This document shows, in pieces, positions 1-5,858 of a stretch of 5,858 nt of DNA. Made by a program: the position numbers and the translations under genes. Origin of the DNA: Alcaligenaceae bacterium. GTDB taxonomy: Bacteria; Pseudomonadota; Gammaproteobacteria; Burkholderiales; Burkholderiaceae_B. The stretch covers positions 1 to 5,858 of the forward strand of contig JAAZDZ010000110.1 in assembly GCA_012512545.1 (NCBI GenBank), given 5' to 3'. How positions within the stretch are numbered: position 1 is the stretch's first letter; the number at the start of each line of letters is the position of its first letter. The notes under the pieces are model-generated. The model was not told the origin of the DNA. It ran no database searches and was given only the letters and a program-made list of their open reading frames with translations.

Positions 1-330
1 CGTCATGACTGCGCCTTCATGCACCGCCGCCAGCCATTGCCTGTTGCCGGGCAAGGGAAGAATGACCGCAACGGTTCCCCGGGGGTGCAGACTGGCCAGC
101 ACCGCCGCAGCGCTGCAACAACGCTGCGCGCTGCGGATTTTTGCACCCGCGCGCCACACCCCGGCAGACGCCGCTGCACCCACCGCCACCACATAATGGC
201 TGGCTCGTTGGCGCCGCGCCAGCGAACGCGCCTGCCCCTGCGGGTGGTTGCCCAGCAGAGGAAACCATTCCAGCCCGAAAACCAGGGTGATTCCATGACG
301 TTGAAGCATGTTCCGGGAGAGAGCAGTCAT
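1..330 (-). CDS. pilO2: PilO2-type pilus protein, N-terminal part (cut by window edge)
   Basis: This reading frame starts at ATG 330-328 and stays open to the window edge, giving 110 residues with no stop. The pattern matches the start of PilO2-family proteins of type IVb thin-pilus systems: a short strand region with FGLEWFPL (residues 18-25), a basic stretch rich in Arg and Ala (33-43), then an Ala/Val-rich segment, and a WLAAVHEGAV motif (100-109) like the family's W-x-AV-x-DG motif. In characterised thin-pilus systems PilO is an inner-membrane or periplasmic assembly protein that works with the secretin and PilP. The start lies 4 bases after the secretin stop, with a GAGGGG Shine-Dalgarno-like run at 346-341, 10 bases upstream, so it is co-transcribed with the secretin gene. 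The remaining C-terminal part lies outside. Another frame in the same region (3-296) is open but has no family resemblance and no comparable start signal. Confidence 0.75.
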   Translation of the reverse strand, partial: MTALSRNMLQRHGITLVFGLEWFPLLGNHPQGQARSLARRQRASHYVVAVGAAASAGVWRAGAKIRSAQRCCSAAAVLASLHPRGTVAVILPLPGNRQWLAAVHEGAVMT

Positions 331-334
331 GGTG

Positions 335-1939
335 TCAGAACCCCTCTTCCACATGAGCCGTGACAACCATGATGGTGGTCAGGCGCTGGCTGCCCGCACG
401 ATCGCTGCCTCCCAGCGCCAGGGGCAGACCCGGGTTCAGACGCCGCGTTTCGGTTTCCTGCTGGCTGCGATCAAAGCCGGAAATCAACAGTGGCTGGCCG
501 GGCATCAGCGCCACCTGCTGCACCGTGCCGTTACCGTCAATCGTGATCTGCTGCAGCTGCAACGGGTTATCGCCCTCGCCGAAAGTGACAGACTTGAGCG
601 GTTGCGCCACGGTATTGTCATAAGCCACCGACAACAGCACCTGGCCATCTTCCTGCGCATCCGGCACAAGCGTAATCAGCGAGCCCACGGTTTCTTCGCG
701 CTGACTGACCGAGACAGAAGGCAGCGTGGTATCAAACGAGCTGCGCTGAGTGATAGTTTCTACTTTGTCTATATAAGAAAAGGTCGTACGGACCGCATGC
801 GTCACGGGCCGGCGATTCAAGGTCAGGACAGGCAGGCTGTTGCGCCGGACCACCTGCCCCACAGTGCCCAGAGCCTTGACCAGAAACTCGCTGCCCAGAT
901 AGCGGCCATCCGTGACCCCTGCGCTGAGAACGCCGGAATCTGCGGATGACACGCCAGCCATGCCAGCCGCCGCAGCCACCCTGGCGCCGGTAAAAACGAT
1001 ATTCCAGTCAATACCTGCTTCAGCGCCATCTTCAACCAGAACGGTAAGCTCTTCGAACAGCAGGCGCACCCGGCGCGTCATGGCACGATTCTCGCGTTCA
1101 ATGAAGGCCGCGACTTCGCGCAATACGTCGGGCGTGTCTGTCACTACCAGCATGGCCGAAGCGCCGGGTTCAGCCACCACGACCCCAGCGCGCGACAGGA
1201 ATGGCTCGACACGGGCTTTGACGGTGAGCAGCGGATCATGCCGCTCCAGGGACAGTTCAGTGCGGGAAGCACTGGCAAACCCCTCGCGCGAAGAGGTTTC
1301 CTGCAAGCCCAGAGAAGCGTCTGCGGCAGCCTGCAAGGTCAGCAGCCTGACATCAAAGGCGCGCGTTTCGGTCCGGTAGAATTCGATGCGCTCATCCTGG
1401 TAGCGCCAGCGCACACCCAGGCGCGCGCCGATGCTGTCGAGGGTATGGGCCAACGGCTCGGGACCGCCATCCAGGCTGACTGTGCTGTCCGCCGCATGAA
1501 GGGGCTGCACGCCTGAACCCAGACTCAACCGCGACACAAAAGCCTCAAGCGGCAGCAGGCTTTCTGGCCGGACAAGCACCGGAATGCCGGTCGCCCGGGT
1601 AATGCGCTGCGCCAGCACAGGCAGGGGCACAGGGCCACCATCGAACAGCAGGGTTGTATCCACATTGGCCCGCAAAGCCATGGGCAGGGTGACGTCGCGC
1701 GCCAGGGGCTGAGATTTGCCCGCCAGCCAGGGCCGGTCGACATCCTGTGCGGCGCGCTGGCGCTGCGCCTCGGATACGGCGGTAAAGCTTTCATGAGCAG
1801 CATCAATGCGCTGCCCGGCCGCCCTGATGGCCTGGCTGATTTCATTCATCCGCTCATTCAATGCGCATCCTGGCATCGCGCCCGCCAGCAGCCCCAGCAA
1901 CGCCATGCGCGGCAGCCCTGTTTTCCAGAGGTTTGTCAT
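335..1939 (-). CDS. pilN: PilN-type lipoprotein secretin of a type IVb pilus
   Basis: A 534-aa outer-membrane secretin, expected to form the multimeric channel through which the thin pilus leaves the cell. Residues 1-24 look like a signal peptide ending in AMPG before Cys25, a loose lipobox that fits the lipoprotein nature of PilN in R64. Residues 26-65 are Ala/Gln/Arg/Glu-rich and probably helical or coiled-coil. An N0 (secretin/TonB short N-terminal) -like region covers about 92-190 (LPVLAQRITRATGIPVLV), and an N1/KH-like region about 238-300 (VVTDTPDVLREVAAFIERE). The secretin gate domain covers about 355-530, including VGSLITLVP (418-426), LMPGQPLLISGF (478-489) and the final strand LTTIMVVTAHV (520-530). 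Length is usual for PilN, a little over 500 residues. The start overlaps the upstream stop as ATGA (1939-1936) with a GGGGAG ribosome binding site 7 bases upstream, which fixes the start and implies translational coupling. Confidence 0.9.
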   Translation of the reverse strand: MTNLWKTGLPRMALLGLLAGAMPGCALNERMNEISQAIRAAGQRIDAAHESFTAVSEAQRQRAAQDVDRPWLAGKSQPLARDVTLPMALRANVDTTLLFDGGPVPLPVLAQRITRATGIPVLVRPESLLPLEAFVSRLSLGSGVQPLHAADSTVSLDGGPEPLAHTLDSIGARLGVRWRYQDERIEFYRTETRAFDVRLLTLQAAADASLGLQETSSREGFASASRTELSLERHDPLLTVKARVEPFLSRAGVVVAEPGASAMLVVTDTPDVLREVAAFIERENRAMTRRVRLLFEELTVLVEDGAEAGIDWNIVFTGARVAAAAGMAGVSSADSGVLSAGVTDGRYLGSEFLVKALGTVGQVVRRNSLPVLTLNRRPVTHAVRTTFSYIDKVETITQRSSFDTTLPSVSVSQREETVGSLITLVPDAQEDGQVLLSVAYDNTVAQPLKSVTFGEGDNPLQLQQITIDGNGTVQQVALMPGQPLLISGFDRSQQETETRRLNPGLPLALGGSDRAGSQRLTTIMVVTAHVEEGF

Positions 1940-2886
1940 GACGCAGCTCCCCGGCCAGCGCGACGATCACACGGCTGCGCATACGGCACCACCCGCAAGA
2001 CACGGTTGGAATAGAAGCACGGCTGCAACGGGCGATCACCCATTTCAGTGGCGGCCAGCAGCTCGCGCACAGCGGATTTGAAGTCGGTTTCAAAACTGGC
2101 CTCGCCTACCAGCGGGATATCCACATCCACCGCCCAGTGCTCGGCTGAGAATGTCCAGCCAGCCGCACTGGCCCAGCGCCCCAGCGCCTGCCGGATGGTG
2201 TGATCGGCAGGACTGACGGCATAGCGGTTGACAGGTGCCCCCAGATAGCCGGGGGCGCTATCGCTGACGGCCGCCAACGCCGCAGAGGGCGCCTGGGTGC
2301 CAGGCGCGGCCAACCAATCCGGGTGAACCGTATCGCCGGGCGGCGGCAAGCCGCTTTCAACTCCGGTGGACGGCGCCACGACAGGGCTTGCCTCTTTGCC
2401 GAAATCTGAAACCTGTTCTGAGATGGCCGCATGCTGCAACCCGTGCTCCGTGACGCCTGCCTGCGCAGGCGCCGCCGTACCCACCCTTCTGATACTGCCG
2501 CGCAAATGCCCGCCGCGTAATTCCAGGTGCTCATACACGCCTTCAAGCACCATGTAGGGAGACTCGCTCCGATAGGACAGCGGCCGCCAGCCTGCGGCAG
2601 AGGCATCAAATACGGCTGGCCAGGCGCCTTCGGGATGAAACTGCAGCCACATGAACGCGCCATCATCAAATACCTGCACCGGCATGATTTCAGGGGCGCC
2701 TGCCAGTTGCCAGTCGAAACTGAATTGCGCATAACCGCCGCTACCAGCGCCACGGGAAGTCGTAACGCCCGATTTTTCAGGATGCGTGAAGGGCCAGGGC
2801 CAGCCTGCAGGCCCAAAGCGGGCTTCCGGGCCCGCGCAGCCGGACAGGATCAAGAGAATCGGAACAAGAAAGCGGATGGGAATCAT
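1936..2886 (-). CDS. pilL: PilL-like lipoprotein with VirB9/TrbG-like and TcpQ-like domains
   Basis: A 316-aa predicted periplasmic or outer-membrane lipoprotein that heads the pilus cluster. From the chosen start it has a compact lipoprotein signal, residues 1-16, with a canonical LSGC lipobox and Cys17. Residues about 52-135 resemble the C-terminal beta domain of VirB9/TrbG/CagX: FSFDW, PVQVFDDGAFMWLQF (69-83), a Pro-Ala-Val-Phe strand, then LSYRSESPYMVLEG (103-116). Residues 136-215 are an Ala/Pro/Gly-rich linker. Residues about 217-302 match the TcpQ/PilL C-terminal pattern: IRQALGRWASAAGW (231-244), a Phe-x-x-Asp-Phe-x-x-Ala-Val-x-x-Leu-Leu helix (265-278), and CFYSNRVLRVV (290-300). Known TcpQ/PilL proteins help place or stabilise the secretin. 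An in-frame ATG at 2934 would add 16 residues (332 aa) and a more basic N-terminus; neither start has a strong ribosome binding site. I prefer 2886 for its lipobox spacing. The gene overlaps the secretin start by 4 bases. Confidence 0.82.
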   Translation of the reverse strand: MIPIRFLVPILLILSGCAGPEARFGPAGWPWPFTHPEKSGVTTSRGAGSGGYAQFSFDWQLAGAPEIMPVQVFDDGAFMWLQFHPEGAWPAVFDASAAGWRPLSYRSESPYMVLEGVYEHLELRGGHLRGSIRRVGTAAPAQAGVTEHGLQHAAISEQVSDFGKEASPVVAPSTGVESGLPPPGDTVHPDWLAAPGTQAPSAALAAVSDSAPGYLGAPVNRYAVSPADHTIRQALGRWASAAGWTFSAEHWAVDVDIPLVGEASFETDFKSAVRELLAATEMGDRPLQPCFYSNRVLRVVPYAQPCDRRAGRGAAS

Positions 2887-3030
2887 GGCCTGGCATCTGT
2901 ATGAAAGTTTGCGAAAAACCGACGCAACCGGCATTCACAGCCATCATGCCAATGGCCGTTTACCGGTACCAGACTGAGATATACGGACAGATTTTTTAGT
3001 CAGATGGGCGGATTCATCCACCTGTTTCTT
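2887..3030 (-). promoter_or_regulatory. Leader/intergenic region before the pilus operon; promoter not resolved
   Basis: This stretch separates the upstream terminator from the PilL-like gene and is AT-richer than its surroundings, so it should carry the pilus operon promoter. On the minus strand TATATC (2983-2978) could serve as a -10, but the nearest -35-like hexamer, CTGACT (3003-2998), is only 14 bases away, too short for a normal sigma70 promoter. An imperfect dyad, CAGATGG at 3001-3007 facing CCACCTG at 3018-3024 (6 of 7 pairs), and an 8-base palindrome TACCGGTA at 2961-2968 could be protein-binding sites, but both are short enough to arise by chance. I see no convincing coding frame beyond the possible 16-codon N-terminal extension of the PilL-like gene. 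I find no tRNA or attachment-site-like repeat here. Confidence 0.3.
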
Positions 3031-3070
3031 CAAAAAAAACCCGGAATCACATGAAAATGATTCCGGGTTC
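3030..3070 (-). terminator. Rho-independent terminator after the solute-binding protein gene
   Basis: Read on the minus strand, a perfect 12-bp stem (arms at 3069-3058 and 3049-3038, core CCCGGAATCA) closes an 8-base loop and is followed by a run of eight T residues (plus-strand A at 3032-3039, of which two pair in the stem). This is a strong intrinsic terminator for transcripts from the dadA-like/ugpB-like unit, about 65 bases after the binding-protein stop. It lacks a T run on the plus-strand side, so it should work in one direction. It insulates the pilus cluster from the metabolic unit. Confidence 0.93.
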
Positions 3071-3093
3071 TACAGGCTTGCTGCTGGCCGCCA

Positions 3094-3113
3094 CAACCGG
3101 AACAAGCCGGTTG
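3094..3113. repeat. Short inverted repeat in the 3' untranslated region of the binding-protein gene
   Basis: CAACCGG at 3094-3100 and CCGGTTG at 3107-3113 form a perfect 7-bp stem with a 6-base loop. It lies 21 bases after the stop of the UgpB-like gene and about 25 bases before the main terminator stem. No T run follows on the minus strand, so it is not itself an intrinsic terminator. It may protect the 3' end of the transcript or be incidental. Confidence 0.4.
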
Positions 3114-3133
3114 CCTGCTGCCCGCAAAAAAAG

Positions 3134-4447
3134 TCAGCGCTTCATGATTTTGCCTGCTTCGGTACTGGCGGTTTTAAGCGTGGTCATGGCCGGCTGATTG
3201 CCTCCCAGCGCCTCTGTGAGCTGCTGGTGGAACATGTCGCGGATTTCCGGGTAGTTCTTGACGCGGAAACCCCGTGCAGCGTCGTCGGCGGTATCGGCAT
3301 GCGCTGCGACCATGGTGGACCATTGATCCAGATTCTTGTAGTAGGAGCTGCCCGTCTCTTCCAGCGCCTGCTTGGTCAGGGGGAGATAGCCGGTTTCCTG
3401 GTGCCAGCGCGCCGCCCGTTTGGGATCTGCCAGGAAGGCCAGGAAAGATGCGCTGGCCTTGTCGGCTTCCTTGGACTGGCCTGCGATCACCCACAGGGCC
3501 GAACCCGACATGAAGGGGTTGCCGGGCTGCTTGGTGACTTCAGGATAATACGGCAGGCCCGTCACCCCGAAATCCAGCTTGGAGGCCGCGCGGAATTCGC
3601 CCAGATTGCCCGACACCGACAGCAGCACGGCGCATTCGCCGTTGGCAAAGCGCTGGGTGGCCACTTCGTTGAACTCCGGCTTGACCATGAGTTCGGAACG
3701 AACCCAGCTGATCATCATGGACAGATGCCTGACATACATGACATCGAAAATGAAAGCGGGCGTGCCGCGCCCTTTCAGCCCATTGCCTTCAGAGGTATAC
3801 GGCTGCTTGTTGACGGCGGCCAGGTTTTCGAGGTTGATGGAAACCGGCTGATCGCTGGTGAGCGGACAACGGCGCGAGCCATTGTTGGCCAGCGTGACGA
3901 GCTGATCCTGCAGGCCGCTCCAGGATCGTTGCGGTTTGGGTTCGAGATTGGCGCGTTTGAAAGCATCAATGTTGTAGTACATGACCGGAACTTCAGCCAT
4001 GTAGGGAAAGGCCAGCAAGCGGCCTTTGCTGTCGCGCGCGAAGGCATTGTTGCCGCTGGAAAACCACGTGGCATCCTGAATGGGATGATGCGCCAGCAAA
4101 GCATGCAAAGGCTGAATGAAGGAACGCGCCCCAGCTTCGGGCGCGCGGTTCTCCTCAAGCTGGGCAATATGGGGTTTGTCATCGCGTTTTTCAGCGCTTT
4201 CGATGGCGCGTTCGAGTTCGGCTGTGGAACTGAATGCCTTCAAACGTACCCTGACATCGCTTTGCGAACGGTTGAACGCCTTGACCTGATCCTCAAAGAC
4301 TTCGGCATTGTGAGGGGTCAGGGCGTGCCAGACCCGGATGTCGGTCGCTGCTGTTGCGCCAAAAGCCATCATGGTGGCCACCGTAGCGGACGCCCACGCA
4401 AGAACACGCGCCGACTTGGTGGTGCGTGCAAACCTTGATCGATTCAT
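3134..4447 (-). CDS. UgpB-family periplasmic solute-binding protein of an ABC transporter
   Basis: A 437-aa extracellular solute-binding protein, almost the length of E. coli UgpB (438 aa), expected to capture a ligand in the periplasm for an ABC importer. The N-terminus has a Sec signal: basic residues 1-14, a hydrophobic core 15-31 and an Ala-Thr-Ala cleavage motif near residue 33, followed by IRVWHALTPHN (37-47). Family landmarks include AEVPVMYYNIDAFKRANL (151-168), LSVSGNLGEF (276-285), SGSALWVI (314-321), WHQETGYLPLTK (348-359) and RGFRVKNYPEIR (392-403). Cys194 and Cys272 align with the two cysteines of UgpB. The E. coli segment with two tryptophans before the LENF motif is replaced by SDQPVSINLEN (198-208), so the ligand may not be glycerol-3-phosphate. 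An upstream in-frame ATG at 4546 lies inside dadA and would spoil the signal peptide, so 4447 is preferred. It follows dadA by 7 bases; no permease or ATPase genes are visible. Confidence 0.9.
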   Translation of the reverse strand: MNRSRFARTTKSARVLAWASATVATMMAFGATAATDIRVWHALTPHNAEVFEDQVKAFNRSQSDVRVRLKAFSSTAELERAIESAEKRDDKPHIAQLEENRAPEAGARSFIQPLHALLAHHPIQDATWFSSGNNAFARDSKGRLLAFPYMAEVPVMYYNIDAFKRANLEPKPQRSWSGLQDQLVTLANNGSRRCPLTSDQPVSINLENLAAVNKQPYTSEGNGLKGRGTPAFIFDVMYVRHLSMMISWVRSELMVKPEFNEVATQRFANGECAVLLSVSGNLGEFRAASKLDFGVTGLPYYPEVTKQPGNPFMSGSALWVIAGQSKEADKASASFLAFLADPKRAARWHQETGYLPLTKQALEETGSSYYKNLDQWSTMVAAHADTADDAARGFRVKNYPEIRDMFHQQLTEALGGNQPAMTTLKTASTEAGKIMKR

Positions 4448-4454
4448 AACTCGT

Positions 4455-5708
4455 TCAACCCAGAAATGGAAACTCGGGCTCAGGGCGCTGGCCGTTGATG
4501 AGATCTGCCAGCGCCTTGCCTGAGCCGACACCCATTGTCCACCCAAGCGTTCCGTGCCCTGTATTCAGGTAAAGATTGGAAATTCTGGCCCGCCCGATAA
4601 GGGGGACGTTGGAGGGCGTTGCGGGACGCAGCCCCGACCAATGACATACATTATCAAAATCCAGAGTACTTGGGAACAGTGCGCGGGCCAATCGCAACAT
4701 GTGGTCGCAGCGCGCTGTATTCAACGCTCTTGAATAACCTGCCAGTTCGGCCGTGCCTGCCATGCGCAATTGCTTGCCCAGCCGGGTATACACCACCTTG
4801 TGCTCGCTGTCGGTCAGGCTGACCACGGGCGCCGCCTGTTCATCAAGAATGTCGAATGTGGCGGAATAGCCCTTGGCCGGGTAGACCGGGCATGCCACGC
4901 CCAGCGGCCTGACAAGCTGCGGCGTATAGGCGCCCAGGGCCGCCACATAGGCATCAGCGCGCAGGGATTCATAGCAGCCATCAGGGCCGATGAGTTCAGC
5001 GCTGCTCACCGAACCGCCCACGCTCACCAGGCGGCTGACCTGTGTGTGGTAGCGGAATTCCACTCCCGCTTCTGCCGCTTTTCTCGCCAGTTCGCGCGTA
5101 AACACGAAAGCATCGCCAGATTCGTCTTCCGGGGTGTAATCGCCCCCGACAATGGTGTGACGGGCGGGCGCCAGAGCCGGTTCGATGGAAACGATTTCAT
5201 CCGTGCTGACGATGCGGCGATCCACGCCGTGGTCGCGCATGATTTCCGCCAGTTTCTGGGAGTTCTCGAATTCGGCCGCACTGCGATAGAAATTGAGAAT
5301 GCCGCGTTCCTGCTGCTGGTATTCGATGCCCAGCTCGCGCCGCATATCGCGCAGCACGCCGCGGCTGTATTCAGCCATGGCCACCAGGGCGCTCACATTG
5401 CGCGTCACGCGGGCGGGCAGGCATTCCCTGAGAAACATCAGGCCCCACAACCACTGGTGCACATCGGGCTGCAACCTGAACAGCAGCGGTGCGTCATCGC
5501 GCATCAGCCACTTGAGCAGCTTGAGAGGCGCTTGCGGATTGGCCCAGGGCTCGGCATAGGACACGGATATCTGCCCGCCATTGGCCCGGCTGGTTTCCAT
5601 GCCCGCCTGCGCCTGCCTGTCGATCACCACAACATCGTGCCCAGCCTGCTTCAGCCACCACGCTGTGGAAACCCCAATAATGCCACTGCCCAATACCGCG
5701 ATCTTCAT
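4455..5708 (-). CDS. dadA: D-amino acid dehydrogenase (FAD-dependent, DadA family)
   Basis: A 417-aa flavoprotein of the DAO/DadA family, which oxidises D-amino acids to 2-oxo acids and ammonia and passes electrons to the membrane respiratory chain. Residues 4-30 form the FAD-binding Rossmann fold with GSGIIG (7-12) and the ribose-binding end VVVID (26-30). The DadA-like segment NGGQISVSYAEPWANP follows at 43-58, and MAEYSRG (111-117) matches the E. coli LAEYSRD region. YPAKGYSATF (276-285), WSGLRPATP (357-365) and LNTGHGTLGWTM (381-392) are strongly conserved C-terminal FAD and active-site motifs. It is 15 residues shorter than E. coli DadA (432 aa), the loss being at the C-terminus after PFLG. 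The start has a GAGG ribosome binding site 7 bases upstream. No dadX racemase is next to it; its partner here is a UgpB-like binding protein, so the true substrate may be a related amine such as a D-amino or imino acid. Confidence 0.92.
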   Translation of the reverse strand: MKIAVLGSGIIGVSTAWWLKQAGHDVVVIDRQAQAGMETSRANGGQISVSYAEPWANPQAPLKLLKWLMRDDAPLLFRLQPDVHQWLWGLMFLRECLPARVTRNVSALVAMAEYSRGVLRDMRRELGIEYQQQERGILNFYRSAAEFENSQKLAEIMRDHGVDRRIVSTDEIVSIEPALAPARHTIVGGDYTPEDESGDAFVFTRELARKAAEAGVEFRYHTQVSRLVSVGGSVSSAELIGPDGCYESLRADAYVAALGAYTPQLVRPLGVACPVYPAKGYSATFDILDEQAAPVVSLTDSEHKVVYTRLGKQLRMAGTAELAGYSRALNTARCDHMLRLARALFPSTLDFDNVCHWSGLRPATPSNVPLIGRARISNLYLNTGHGTLGWTMGVGSGKALADLINGQRPEPEFPFLG

Positions 5709-5712
5709 GTGT

Positions 5713-5719
5713 TTACCTC
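5713..5719 (-). promoter_or_regulatory. dadA: Ribosome binding site of dadA
   Basis: On the minus strand GAGGTAA lies with its GAGG core 7 bases before the ATG at 5708-5706. It is the clearest Shine-Dalgarno sequence in the metabolic half of the window and supports the chosen dadA start. Confidence 0.75.
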
Positions 5720-5725
5720 ATTGCC

Positions 5726-5751
5726 TTCCGGCCCGCGCGGATGAGCCGGAA
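5726..5751. repeat. Hairpin-forming inverted repeat between the upstream gene and dadA
   Basis: TTCCGGC at 5726-5732 and GCCGGAA at 5745-5751 are perfect 7-bp arms around a 12-base loop that itself contains the palindrome CCGCGCGG (5733-5740). It lies 18 bases after the upstream stop and 6 bases before the dadA ribosome binding site. No T run follows, so it is not a classic terminator. It could lower read-through, stabilise an mRNA end, bind a regulator or mask the ribosome binding site. I see no convincing sigma70 promoter in the 61-base gap, so dadA may be read from the upstream gene. Confidence 0.4.
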
Positions 5752-5769
5752 TCATTGCTCTTGCCTGCC

Positions 5770-5858
5770 TCAAACCGAATGCGCAGCCGTAGTGAAAGCA
5801 TCGGCGTAGAACTCTTCTTCTGGCAGACTGCACTGTCCGGTGAAATCCTGGCGGGCAC
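5770..5858 (-). CDS. C-terminal end of an upstream gene, possibly a flavin/ferredoxin-type reductase
   Basis: The last 28 codons of a minus-strand gene end at TGA 5772-5770; the rest lies beyond the window. The residues end in LPEEEFYADAF followed by a short Ala/Thr-rich tail (TTAAHSV). This acidic helix-then-Tyr-Ala-Asp-x-Phe ending resembles the C-termini of ferredoxin-NADP-reductase-like oxidoreductases with a 2Fe-2S domain, such as those annotated as CDP-6-deoxy-delta-3,4-glucoseen reductase in beta-proteobacteria. The frame was chosen because its composition looks protein-like and it stops shortly before the dadA leader; the other two minus frames give less plausible peptides. With only 28 residues the family call is tentative, but a coding end here is likely. 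It runs in the same direction as dadA, 61 bases upstream of its start. Confidence 0.5.
   Translation of the reverse strand, partial: ARQDFTGQCSLPEEEFYADAFTTAAHSV

Noticed and set aside
308..949. A 213-codon open frame on the plus strand opposite the secretin C-terminus
   Set aside because: It is antisense to the conserved secretin domain, has no recognisable motif, and its Arg/Gln/His-rich composition fits a shadow frame.
2106..2816. A 236-codon minus-strand frame overlapping the PilL-like gene in another frame
   Set aside because: The overlapping frame 1936-2886 carries the lipobox, VirB9-like and TcpQ-like motifs; this one is Arg/Pro-rich with no motif.
2961..2968. Palindrome TACCGGTA before the pilus operon
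   Set aside because: Eight bases of symmetry are expected by chance in a window of this size, and there is no second copy nearby to suggest an operator.
2978..3003. Possible sigma70 promoter on the minus strand (CTGACT and TATATC)
   Set aside because: The spacing of 14 bases is too short and the -35 match is weak; kept only as a remark in the intergenic entry.
3227..4438. A 403-codon open frame on the plus strand opposite the UgpB-like gene
   Set aside because: It lies wholly antisense to a well-supported gene, its composition (rich in Arg, Gly, His, Gln) is that of a mirrored GC-rich frame, and it shows no domain I recognise.
4770..5744. A 324-codon open frame on the plus strand opposite dadA
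   Set aside because: It is antisense to a clear DadA protein with intact motifs from end to end; its His/Gln/Arg/Ala-rich sequence is typical of a shadow frame.

Overview
The window is a GC-rich stretch of proteobacterial chromosome or large mobile element. DadA-type and UgpB-type proteins, GC-biased codon use and long antisense shadow frames suggest a beta-proteobacterium, perhaps Burkholderiales/Alcaligenaceae. That placement is an impression from protein similarity, not a computed result. All convincing genes lie on the minus strand, so the biological order runs from high to low coordinates.

Region A (5858 to about 3030) is a metabolic unit. It opens with the last 28 codons of an upstream gene whose tail resembles a flavin/ferredoxin-type reductase. 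A 61-base gap with a 7-bp hairpin and a good ribosome binding site follows. Then come a FAD-dependent D-amino acid dehydrogenase (dadA-like, 417 aa) and, 7 bases later, a UgpB-family periplasmic solute-binding protein (437 aa). The unit closes with a clear rho-independent terminator at 3030-3070. No ABC permease or ATPase is in view, so the binding protein is a solo or separated component here.

Region B (about 3030 to 2887) is a short, AT-richer gap holding the start of the next transcription unit but no strong promoter that I can identify.

Region C (2886 to 1) is the beginning of a type IVb (thin, R64/pKLC102-like) pilus cluster. It contains a lipoprotein joining a VirB9/TrbG-C-terminal-like domain to a TcpQ/PilL-like domain, a PilN-type lipoprotein secretin, and the first 110 residues of a PilO2 protein that runs off the window. 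The genes are tightly coupled (ATGA overlap, then a 4-base gap), as in one operon. Together they would build the outer-membrane channel and its periplasmic partners for a pilus used in conjugation or adhesion; ATPase, platform, prepilin and peptidase genes should follow beyond position 1. There is no pilM between the PilL-like gene and pilN, unlike R64, which resembles my recollection of the order in pKLC102/PAPI-1-type integrative elements.

I saw no tRNA, rRNA, CRISPR array, insertion sequence or integrase. Nothing here amounts to a wholly new system. The most interesting points are the VirB9-like/TcpQ-like fusion, the pilus cluster beginning directly after a terminator, and the dadA-linked UgpB paralogue that lacks the tryptophan-containing ligand segment of E. 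coli UgpB.
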